NCBI RefSeq assembly: GCF_030519355.1
Contig: NZ_JAUMKC010000001.1
Span: forward strand, 124,001 to 188,000
DNA from: Mucilaginibacter sp. L3T2-6
GTDB taxonomy: Bacteria; Bacteroidota; Bacteroidia; Sphingobacteriales; Sphingobacteriaceae
Direction: 5' to 3'
Length of the DNA stretch: 64,000 bases
Shown: positions 18,092 through 25,443 of the stretch, piece after piece
Layout: the number at the start of each line of letters is the position of its first letter
Position numbering within the stretch: position 1 is the first letter of the stretch
Translations under genes and position numbers: made by a program
Notes under the pieces: model-generated
What the model saw: only the letters and a program-made list of their open reading frames with translations
Told to the model about the DNA's origin: nothing
Database searches by the model: none

Positions 18092-18667
18092 ATGAACGAT
18101 AAATTTATATTCCGGTTTGTAGCAGCAGTGTCCGTATTTGTATTTGCCGTAGTAGTATTATTGAACCGGAAAGTAATACCCGGCCCGGACGTTATACCTG
18201 CATTTACGCCTTTTTTACCCAAGCTTAACGCCATCATCAATGGCACCTGTACAGTGCTGCTTTTAGTATCATTATATTTTATAAAGCAGGGAAATATTAC
18301 CGTTCACAAACGGATCAATATCCTTACGTTCTGTTTATCTTCAATTTTCCTGGTTTCCTACATCCTGTTTCATTACCTGATGAAGAAGGACATTGTTTAT
18401 GGTGACCTGGATGGTGATGGTAAAGTATCGGCCATTGAAGCCGCTGCCGCAGGTTCGTTACGCCCCATTTATCTTACTATTTTAATATCGCATATCATAC
18501 TCGCGGCGGGTGTTTTGCCGCTCATTCTGCTAAGCTTTTACCGCGGCTTACAAATGCAGGTAGCAAAACATAAAAAGCTGGTAAGATGGACCTTTCCTAT
18601 CTGGTTATACGTTACTATAACCGGAGTAATTGTTTATTTGATGATATCGCCGTACTACAGGTTTTAG
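18092..18667 (+). CDS. DUF420 membrane protein with an EF-hand-like loop
   Basis: A 191-aa protein with five or so membrane helices, matching DUF420, whose Gram-positive member CtaM is needed for oxidase maturation. Between the third and fourth helices, about residues 109-121, it carries DLDGDGKVSAIE, a perfect match to the EF-hand calcium loop pattern (D-x-D-x-D-G-x-hydrophobic-x-x-x-E). The rest ends PIWLYVTITGVIVYLMISPY, as usual in the family. It is the last gene of the oxidase cluster, 99 nt after the Sco gene, and converges with a minus-strand methyltransferase 9 nt away. Confidence 0.88.
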   Translation: MNDKFIFRFVAAVSVFVFAVVVLLNRKVIPGPDVIPAFTPFLPKLNAIINGTCTVLLLVSLYFIKQGNITVHKRINILTFCLSSIFLVSYILFHYLMKKDIVYGDLDGDGKVSAIEAAAAGSLRPIYLTILISHIILAAGVLPLILLSFYRGLQMQVAKHKKLVRWTFPIWLYVTITGVIVYLMISPYYRF

Positions 18668-18676
18668 GACGGTGTT

Positions 18677-19330
18677 TTATGCTGGAGAGGTTGCCGGAAC
18701 TTCGTAAGCACCTGGCTGGTGATACGCCCTGGCCGCTACAAAATCTCCGTAGAAGTATTTCCCGCCAATAACCCGGTACCTATTGGTTGTAAACAAATTT
18801 TGTATGTCCGGCAGTTTAGATGCCTCGATCCCGCAAATCAGCCTGAAGAATAAAAACATCGATTTCAACAAAACAGCCTGCCACCATTTACCGGTAAGCT
18901 GAAAATCACAGTTTAGCCACATTCCCCCCGGTTTCAGCAACTGATGCAGGTGACGGAAGACCTTACCGGTAGTTTCAGCAGTAAAATTGTCAAACAGGAA
19001 AGGCGTCAACACAACATCGAATTTTGTGCCTGGATAAACATCTTCGACGGCATCGTTTATGAAGGTCATTGTATTTTGCCCGGTATTTCTCTGCCTGGAG
19101 CGGGCCATCATATCGGCCGCTACTTCAACGTAAGTAATTTTAAGACCTGACGGATGCAACTTGGTTAATTCCTCCAATATCCAACCCGTACCACCGCCAA
19201 CAATCAATACACCGGCACCTGCGGGAATAAATTGCAGCAAATAAACCTGCGCATTTATCAGAGCCCGGCCATAAACCAGCTGCGAAAGCCTGTCGTAAAA
19301 CCATGCAGAATTATTGTAGCTGGCTGACAT
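18677..19330 (-). CDS. Class I SAM-dependent methyltransferase
   Basis: A 217-aa soluble protein with the SAM-binding motif I as VLIVGGGTGWILEEL (about 38-52), an acidic residue at the end of strand 2 (TYVEVAADMM) and a motif DVVLTPFLFDNF in strand 4. The class is clear but the substrate is not. The text after strand 4 (LHQLLKPGGMWLNCDFQLTG) is like methyltransferases acting on small molecules or quinones. It stands alone, converging with the oxidase cluster. Confidence 0.85.
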   Translation of the reverse strand: MSASYNNSAWFYDRLSQLVYGRALINAQVYLLQFIPAGAGVLIVGGGTGWILEELTKLHPSGLKITYVEVAADMMARSRQRNTGQNTMTFINDAVEDVYPGTKFDVVLTPFLFDNFTAETTGKVFRHLHQLLKPGGMWLNCDFQLTGKWWQAVLLKSMFLFFRLICGIEASKLPDIQNLFTTNRYRVIGGKYFYGDFVAARAYHQPGAYEVPATSPA

Positions 19331-19692
19331 TTAGTAAGTGTTGTTGTAGCGTTTGTATCAATTAAAAGAGAAACAAAAGACATTTTAAGCTGCAAATATG
19401 GGCTTAATATATTCAGTGATAAAATATAAAATCGTTTGTCTCAAAGGAAATAGAACGGTTTCAGGTGAAATTACCCCGAAACCTTTAACTGTTTTATTAT
19501 CAATAATTTAAGACCAGGGTTGCACTTAAAAACTGTAAAGTACCTGTAAACCTTAATCTGCATCAACATAATACTAATTACCTGCCGTAGTTGGGTGACT
19601 TGAGTGGTGACTGTTAACATCAAACGGGGGTTAAGACTTTTTGTTGATATGGGGGTTGGCAACGATTATTTACGGAAGAAGAGCAGCGATAG
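19331..19692. other. Gene-free A/T-rich gap
   Basis: A 362-nt gap between two minus-strand genes. A 63-codon minus-strand ORF (19471-19662) has no recognisable content. It contains a fragment of the taagact-type repeat (near 19631) but I see no clear promoter, RNA gene or terminator. Confidence 0.4.
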
Positions 19693-20580
19693 CTAAATCA
19701 ATCCCCATGCCTTGTTGAATGCAATCACCAGTACATACTGCAATATCAGCACACCATCCATGTAGAAAAAGTAATAATACTCATTCTTTTCCCATTTAGA
19801 TTTGAATATCAGCCAACCTGTCAGAAATACTGAGAGTACGAGACCCCAGAAACTGGCGTCGGCAATAGCATGCTTAAACATGACCAGCAGGACAATATAA
19901 CCGGCTAACAACACCTGGCAAAATATATAGGCATTTTTTTCGCCTAATACCGATGGCACCGTTTTTAAACCGCTTTTCCTGTCGTCAAATAAATCACGGA
20001 TATCAAAGGGGATGGTAAGTGCGGCGATAAAGAGAAAGCGCTTGGCTATAAGGATGGTAATATCCCGCATGGATACCATGGTTAAATGGTAATGCTGTGC
20101 TTCCAGCACGGGCAGCAGAACAATGCTCATCGTCCACACCAACGAGATCATAAACTGTTTTAACCATGGGATATGCCGCAGGCCGAACTTTTGTTCTCCT
20201 ACGGTAAATATCGGAATACTATAAAAAAAAGAGATGATGCTCAAAAAGATCAGCAATATGCGGGACTCCATCGACAGCAGCACAAACAACGGGATGAGTG
20301 ATAGCAGCGACACAATGGTAAATGTTACCATCAACCTGTAATGCGCGTAAAACCAGCGGACACGTTTATATGGCGAATTAAGCGGATCGGCTGGCTTGGT
20401 TGCCAGAATACTGAAGTTGTAAATACCAAGCGTTGATGTAAACAGCAAGCCGATTACAGGAAATACGATTTTGGCGCCTATTAAATTGAAAGTGAGTAAA
20501 CCCTGCGCAACTGCGCAAAGAGACATAAAAACATTACTGAAGAGCAGAAAATCAAAAACAGAATAAAACGCTTTCTTCAT
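19693..20580 (-). CDS. UbiA-like membrane protein lacking the first Asp-rich motif
   Basis: A 295-aa protein with eight or nine hydrophobic helices. The second Asp-rich motif of UbiA prenyltransferases is clear (FDIRDLFDDRKSGLKTVPSVLG). The first motif, normally NxxxDxxxD in helix 2, is replaced by IYNFSILATKPADP and keeps only the Asn. It may therefore be a non-catalytic or divergent member; homologues in Bacteroidota are often just called UbiA family or hypothetical. The neighbour at 20662 is a membrane metallophosphoesterase on the same strand, 81 nt upstream, with repeat-like sequence between them. Confidence 0.7.
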   Translation of the reverse strand: MKKAFYSVFDFLLFSNVFMSLCAVAQGLLTFNLIGAKIVFPVIGLLFTSTLGIYNFSILATKPADPLNSPYKRVRWFYAHYRLMVTFTIVSLLSLIPLFVLLSMESRILLIFLSIISFFYSIPIFTVGEQKFGLRHIPWLKQFMISLVWTMSIVLLPVLEAQHYHLTMVSMRDITILIAKRFLFIAALTIPFDIRDLFDDRKSGLKTVPSVLGEKNAYIFCQVLLAGYIVLLVMFKHAIADASFWGLVLSVFLTGWLIFKSKWEKNEYYYFFYMDGVLILQYVLVIAFNKAWGLI

Positions 20581-20661
20581 TCTCAGAGGTATGTGCTAAG
20601 CCAATAGTAACGAGTCATAAGTCCAATGTCCAATTAATTATTGCGACTTTAGACCCCACAT
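20581..20661. repeat. Degenerate agtc-ttag intergenic repeat
   Basis: The spacer contains GAGTCATAAGTCCAATGTCC, then GCGACTTTAGACCCC and TTAGGACTCCTTAAC. The words AGTC, GACTT and TTAAG recur as in the gaps at 13502-13666 and 59413-59484, so it is probably the same decayed repeat. Confidence 0.4.
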
Positions 20662-21996
20662 TTAGGACTCCTTAACCCGAGGCGGAGATCCGGCTTTTAA
20701 TGTAAATATCGTAATCTCCGGTAATATTCCAATCCTGCCTGCAAAGTTTAAAAAACCATATCCAACGTTTACGTATAGCTGCTGTTTGCCTTGCTGGTAA
20801 TGGCCGGCCCACTCGTTATAAATGTATTCAACCGGGCTCCATTGGAAACGCTCTGTTCTTACACCCATCTGCATTCCGTGCGTATGCCCCGAAAACATCA
20901 TGTCTATCTGGGGGTATTCGGGTAAAACCTGAGCCCGCCAATGCGATGGGTCGTGCGATAACAACAATTTTACGGGCAGATCGTCTGTGTTTTTTACTGC
21001 AAGATCCATTCTTCCGTATTTCGGGAAACGACTTAATTCACCCCAGTTTTCAATGCCAAGGATGCCAATTTCTTCGTTACCTATCTTAAGACGCCGATGC
21101 TCGTTCATCAGCAAATCGTAGCCCATGGTTTTGTGAGCGCCAATAAGCTCTTGGAGGTTCTTTTGTTTGGCCTGTGCATTTGGCCACCAGGCATAATCTC
21201 CATAATCATGGTTGCCGAGACAGGAATACACCCCAAGAGGGGCTTTTACCTTGCTGAAAATATCCAGATAATCTTTTACCTCACTGGTAACAGCATTCAC
21301 CAAATCGCCGGTAAAAAATATAAAATCGGCCTTCTCGCGCATCAGCATCTCTACGCCGCCCAACACAGCTTTTTTGTTAAAAAAGCTGCCTGAGTGTATG
21401 TCTGATATCTGCCCTAACCTGATTCCATCAAATGCTTTAGGCAGATTAGGAAGATAAATATCCTGGCGGATGACATGATAGTCATAGCACCCGCTTTTCA
21501 TGGTTACCTTGATAGCTGCCAATGGAATTGCACCGGCCAGCAATCCTGCTTTCATTAAAAATTCAGAGCGGGGTATTGTATTATGATTTGGCGAACTATC
21601 GTGGAGGGTCGTATCTGGCGCTCCCTTGTCATCAGGGAGACGATCAGCAGGCGGGGGCGTATTCAATACGCCCTTACTATCAAATCTGTTTTTTATGTAA
21701 ATAATAATCCTGCGTACATCATCAATCACCAAAACCGGCAAATAGGTTATTTTAAACAAGAATATCAGAAAAAAGAACGTGATTAGGAGTATCCTGCCCA
21801 TAACGCCCATTTTTACAAATACAACGAAAAATAAATCGGCCAGCAAAAAGGCTGAAAACAACCAGTACAAGCGGACAAATTTCCTGGTTTGAGTGAATTT
21901 CCACTTTTTAATGCCCTTTAATCCGTTTAGTACGTACAGGTCAATCAGCAAAAGCGCAATTACCAGGAATATTATACGAAGGGAATATGCCGTCAT
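20662..21996 (-). CDS. Membrane-anchored metallophosphoesterase
   Basis: A 444-aa protein with three or four N-terminal helices (1-110) and a calcineurin-like phosphoesterase domain. Metal-binding motifs appear in order: GQISDIHSG, FFTGDLVNA, CLGNHDYG, LLLSHDP and MMFSGHTHGMQ. This is the YaeI/YkoQ-like layout, acting near the membrane, possibly on lipid-linked phosphates such as UDP-diacylglucosamine or undecaprenyl compounds; substrate is unknown. Residues ~120-145 form a Pro/Asp-rich linker before a second short hydrophobic segment (LMKAGLLAGAIPLAAIKV). Confidence 0.88.
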   Translation of the reverse strand: MTAYSLRIIFLVIALLLIDLYVLNGLKGIKKWKFTQTRKFVRLYWLFSAFLLADLFFVVFVKMGVMGRILLITFFFLIFLFKITYLPVLVIDDVRRIIIYIKNRFDSKGVLNTPPPADRLPDDKGAPDTTLHDSSPNHNTIPRSEFLMKAGLLAGAIPLAAIKVTMKSGCYDYHVIRQDIYLPNLPKAFDGIRLGQISDIHSGSFFNKKAVLGGVEMLMREKADFIFFTGDLVNAVTSEVKDYLDIFSKVKAPLGVYSCLGNHDYGDYAWWPNAQAKQKNLQELIGAHKTMGYDLLMNEHRRLKIGNEEIGILGIENWGELSRFPKYGRMDLAVKNTDDLPVKLLLSHDPSHWRAQVLPEYPQIDMMFSGHTHGMQMGVRTERFQWSPVEYIYNEWAGHYQQGKQQLYVNVGYGFLNFAGRIGILPEITIFTLKAGSPPRVKES

Positions 21997-22016
21997 GATC
22001 AGTTTAAAAGCAGGCG

Positions 22017-23519
22017 CTAATAACGGTCGTCATCCAAATCGATGTCGTCGTCATCGGGCTGCAAATTAAACAAACTATTAAACATATCCGAGAATGCGAA
22101 ACCGTTATCCAGGAATCCTTTGTTCAACTGCGAAAATTCTGACAGGCCGTGTAGCACAAACTCCATCAGCAGTAAATCCTGGTTCTCGCTTAAACGGGGA
22201 TGGAACTTCTTAACCAAATCTTTTAACCCTGTAACTGCATAAAGCGCCTTTTTATAATCCTGTTGAGGAAGATCGTCCACTAACGAAAGATTATTGCCGT
22301 CGCCGAACCAATTGATGATCTCGGCATAAGGGTTAGCTGCCTTGCTTTTCTTGGCTTTTTCAGGATCAGGGAAGAATTGCACCATAAGCGTTTTGATGGC
22401 TTTGCCGATAAGGATGTTGGCCACCTTGCCCGGCCCTTCCAGCTCGCCTTCATAAACCAATTCTATCTTGCCTGTAATGGCCGGGATAACACCCAAAAAA
22501 TCAGAGATGCGTACAAACGTGCTTTTCTCGTTATTAATCAACATGCGCCGCTCGGCGTTGCTGATCAGATTTTCATAGGCCGAAATAGTCAGGCGCGCGG
22601 AAACGCCGGATTTTTTATCGATGTACTCAGAATTACGGGCCTCAAAGGCTATCTGTTCAACCAAATCTTTCACTAGTCCATCTGCTTCGACGTTTGAACG
22701 TTGCTCCGGCGAGAGTGTTGCTTCCTGCTGGGTGATTTTCCGGGAAATTTCCACCGAGCGTGGGTAGTGGGTTAATATCTGGCTTTCGATCCGGTCTTTC
22801 AGTGGCGTAACAATTGAGCCGCGGTTGGTATAGTCTTCAGGGTTGGCGGTAAATACAAACTGAATGTCAAGCGGCAGGCGTAGTTTAAAGCCGCGGATTT
22901 GTATATCTCGCTCCTGGAGTATGTTAAATAAAGAAACCTGTATACGAGCCTGTAGGTCGGGCAATTCATTGATTACGAATATGCCACGATGCGCGCGGGG
23001 GATTAGCCCGAAATGTATCACACGCTCATCAGAATAGGTGAGCTTCATGGTGGCAGCCTTTATCGGGTCGACATCCCCGATCAGGTCGGCGACGGTGACA
23101 TCTGGTGTTGCCAGTTTTTCGGTATAGCGCTCTGAGCGGTGAACCCACTCGATAGGCGTTTCGTCACCTTTAGCCAATATTTCGTGGTGTCCGTACCAGG
23201 ATATCGGGTTCAGCGGGTCATCATACAATTCAGAGCCTTGTATGTAGGGCATCCACTCATCCAGCAGGTTTACCAGCAGGCGGGCTATACGTGTTTTTGC
23301 CTGCCCGCGCAGGCCGAGCAGCAATATGTTATGCCTCGACAGGATAGCGGTTTGCAAATCGGGAATTACGGTATCTTCGAAACCCACAATGCCTTCAAAG
23401 CCACCCTCGCCCTTTTGCAGCTGCTTGATTAAATTTTCGCGTAATTCGTCCTTGACCGAACGGCTTTTGTAACCGCTCTTTTTTAGTTGTCCAAGGGTAG
23501 TTATATCTTTCTTATTCAT
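22017..23519 (-). CDS. MoxR/Mg-chelatase-type AAA+ ATPase
   Basis: A 500-aa cytoplasmic AAA+ ATPase. Walker A is GLRGQAKT near residue 70; the Walker B region reads GIFVINELPDL, with Asn where Asp is usual before Glu; the sensor region QFVFTANPEDYTNRG follows. The C-terminal end is Asp-rich (DDDDIDLDDDR). Such ATPases work with von Willebrand A proteins to remodel or insert metal into partner proteins. A VWA gene lies two genes upstream (24013-25110), with a VOC gene between, all on the minus strand, so the three may form one unit. Confidence 0.88.
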   Translation of the reverse strand: MNKKDITTLGQLKKSGYKSRSVKDELRENLIKQLQKGEGGFEGIVGFEDTVIPDLQTAILSRHNILLLGLRGQAKTRIARLLVNLLDEWMPYIQGSELYDDPLNPISWYGHHEILAKGDETPIEWVHRSERYTEKLATPDVTVADLIGDVDPIKAATMKLTYSDERVIHFGLIPRAHRGIFVINELPDLQARIQVSLFNILQERDIQIRGFKLRLPLDIQFVFTANPEDYTNRGSIVTPLKDRIESQILTHYPRSVEISRKITQQEATLSPEQRSNVEADGLVKDLVEQIAFEARNSEYIDKKSGVSARLTISAYENLISNAERRMLINNEKSTFVRISDFLGVIPAITGKIELVYEGELEGPGKVANILIGKAIKTLMVQFFPDPEKAKKSKAANPYAEIINWFGDGNNLSLVDDLPQQDYKKALYAVTGLKDLVKKFHPRLSENQDLLLMEFVLHGLSEFSQLNKGFLDNGFAFSDMFNSLFNLQPDDDDIDLDDDRY

Positions 23520-23522
23520 TAT

Positions 23523-23906
23523 CTATAATGCTATAAAATTGCTCACCTCGATCAAATTCCTGTCGGGGTCGCGGAAATAAATGGAAGCGGTTTTGCCCAT
23601 GGCATTGCGTCGTTCAAACATCCCTTCAACCGGTATGCCTTTAACTTCCAGTTCAGCCTTTATCTGGTCTATGGATTCTGCCACCATAAAGCTGATATCT
23701 ATCGAGCCGGGCGTGGGCTTGTCAGCTTCCAAATCAAATCCCCTGCCTTTCTGATGCAGCATCAAACTTTGCTCACCAAATTTCAGCGCTTTTTTACGCG
23801 GCGTAAACTCCTCAACTTCCATACCTAATACCTCGTTGTAAAAACTGCAGGTAAGGTCAATATCTTTAACTGTTAATACCAGGTGATTTATGCGCTCAAC
23901 TTTCAT
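23523..23906 (-). CDS. VOC family protein (glyoxalase/bleomycin-resistance fold)
   Basis: A 127-aa protein with the paired beta-alpha-beta-beta-beta VOC fold: INHLVLTVKDIDLTCSFYNE at the start, SLMLHQKG in the middle and SIYFRDPDRNLIEVSNF at the end. The metal-site His8, His52 and Glu121-type residues appear to be kept. Substrate is unknown. It lies 3 nt upstream of the MoxR-type ATPase start region and is likely co-transcribed with it; whether it belongs to the same function is open. Confidence 0.85.
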   Translation of the reverse strand: MKVERINHLVLTVKDIDLTCSFYNEVLGMEVEEFTPRKKALKFGEQSLMLHQKGRGFDLEADKPTPGSIDISFMVAESIDQIKAELEVKGIPVEGMFERRNAMGKTASIYFRDPDRNLIEVSNFIAL

Positions 23907-24012
23907 TTATTCAATTTGAAAATTTATCGATTTGAAGATTTGATAATTTGAAGATTTGAAAATGGACTGGCACCTTCAAATTTTCAAATCGGCCCATCTT
24001 CAAACTAACAAA
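23907..24012. repeat. A/T-rich gatttgaa repeat with inverted arms
   Basis: Repeats of ATTTGAAGATTTGAAAAT (about 23930-23962), then the reverse complement text CTTCAAATTTTCAAATC (23973-23989) and a partial third piece (ATCTTCAAACTAACAAATC). It can fold into an imperfect hairpin between the VWA and VOC genes. This type of simple repeat is common between genes in Sphingobacteriaceae (recollection, not checked). Confidence 0.55.
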
Positions 24013-25110
24013 TCATCTTACCGTTTTTCTTCTGTTACGGATATAATCCTCAAAAATATACTCGCCCAAACCATTCAGCGAACTATAGAATGCCTTGCCG
24101 CCATTGGTTTCGGTAAACTTGCGTACAAACTGCTGAAGGTATGGGTCTTTAGCAATCATAAACGTGGTTATCGGGATTTTTAGGCGCTTGCATTGCGCTG
24201 CCATATTCAGCGTTTTATTTACCACTTTACGGTCGAGTCCGATGCTGTTTTTATAATATTTTGTTCCTTCTTTCAGGCAGGTAGGTTTGCCATCGGTTAT
24301 CATAAAGATCTGCTTGTTGTGCGTTTTTCGCCGGCGCAGCAAATCATTAGCCAGTTCCAGGCCAGCGTAAGTGTTGGTATGATAAGGGCCGACCTGCAGG
24401 TATGGAAGATCCTTCAATGTAATCGGCCAGGCATCATTGCCGAATACCACAATGTCAAGCGTATCTTTCGGATATTTAGTACGGATCAACTCCGCCAGCG
24501 CCATGGCCACCTTCTTTGCCGGGGTTATCCTGTCCTCGCCATACAATATCATCGAGTGCGATATATCGATCATCAGCACGGTAGAGGTAAGTGTTTTATA
24601 ATCCATTTCCTCCACTTCCAGGTCCCGCTCGGTCATCATAAAATCGCCGATGCCGTGGTTAACCTGCGCGTTGTGGATAGACTGCGTCATATTGATCTGA
24701 TCGAGGCTATCGCCAAATTCAAATTCACGGCGCTCGGCGTTTTTTTCATCGCCTTGTCCGGACAACGGCGACCGGTGATTTCCTTTCCCGGATTTTTTCA
24801 GTTTGCCGAATATTTCTTCCAGGGCGGACTGCCGGATGCTTTGCTCTGTTTTTGCAGTGATCCTGAAATCTCCCTTTTCCCCATCCTCGCTTAAATAACC
24901 TTTTTGTTTCAGTTCGTCTATAAAATCGCCCATACCATACTCATCGTTGGTGAGGTTGTATTGCTTATCCAGCTCATTCATCCATGCCAATGCTTCGCCA
25001 GCATCGCCTGCGGTATAATTAAGCAACTCCAGGAAAAGCTTAAGCAGTTCATCAAATCCGCCTTTAGGTAGCTGATTGGGTCGAAATTTCGAAAATTCAA
25101 ATCCGCGCAT
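24013..25110 (-). CDS. VWA-domain protein, partner of the MoxR-type ATPase
   Basis: A 365-aa protein with a helical N-terminal half (to ~160) and a C-terminal von Willebrand factor A domain. The MIDAS metal site is visible: MIDISHSMILYGED (DxSxS) and IFMITDGKPT with the late Asp. No signal peptide or membrane helix, so it is cytoplasmic. The pairing with a MoxR/ChlI-like ATPase resembles chelatase-type or RavA/ViaA-type machines. The target is unknown. Confidence 0.85.
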   Translation of the reverse strand: MRGFEFSKFRPNQLPKGGFDELLKLFLELLNYTAGDAGEALAWMNELDKQYNLTNDEYGMGDFIDELKQKGYLSEDGEKGDFRITAKTEQSIRQSALEEIFGKLKKSGKGNHRSPLSGQGDEKNAERREFEFGDSLDQINMTQSIHNAQVNHGIGDFMMTERDLEVEEMDYKTLTSTVLMIDISHSMILYGEDRITPAKKVAMALAELIRTKYPKDTLDIVVFGNDAWPITLKDLPYLQVGPYHTNTYAGLELANDLLRRRKTHNKQIFMITDGKPTCLKEGTKYYKNSIGLDRKVVNKTLNMAAQCKRLKIPITTFMIAKDPYLQQFVRKFTETNGGKAFYSSLNGLGEYIFEDYIRNRRKTVR

Positions 25111-25443
25111 AAAATGCCCTTTCTGATATAAAGTAACGGATTATTTTTTGCAAAAGTTTTTAAAAAAGCGGGCTGGACAGAATTGTTATGAGAATATGAC
25201 AAATGCAGTAGCTGTGTGCTAAAGGTAACTTCAGGCGCAGGCCCGGAGAAAATTAACCGTATTGATTGAATTACAAAGAAAAAGCCCGTTATTGCGCGGC
25301 GAGATTGTCCCTTGCAATAACAGGCTTTGTAAAAGCTCCCCTGGTCAGATTTGAAAGTTAGCAGGGTTAGATTAAATTGATCAATTTAAACCGGCCAGCA
25401 TCGTCAGCTCAATTCAAGCTGATCAACCCCAATCAACTAAAAA
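25111..25443. other. Intergenic gap with one hairpin
   Basis: A 333-nt gap upstream of the VWA gene and downstream of the aminopeptidase gene. Apart from the hairpin at 25281-25328 and a short imperfect repeat (GATCAATTTAAA / CTGATCAACCCC near 25378-25430) I see nothing gene-like. Confidence 0.5.
25281..25328 (-). terminator. Rho-independent terminator of the aminopeptidase gene
   Basis: 15-bp arms with one mismatch, AAAGCCCGTTATTGC (25281-25295) and GCAATAACAGGCTTT (25314-25328), loop of 18 nt. Read on the minus strand the hairpin is followed by TTTCTTTG. It lies 116 nt past the stop of the minus-strand aminopeptidase gene. Confidence 0.6.

Noticed and set aside
19471..19662. Minus-strand ORF of 63 codons in a gap
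   Set aside because: No conserved text, no signal or membrane segment and no start signal.
24193..24894. Long plus-strand ORF of 233 codons
   Set aside because: It is antisense to the VWA gene, whose frame has clear conserved motifs.
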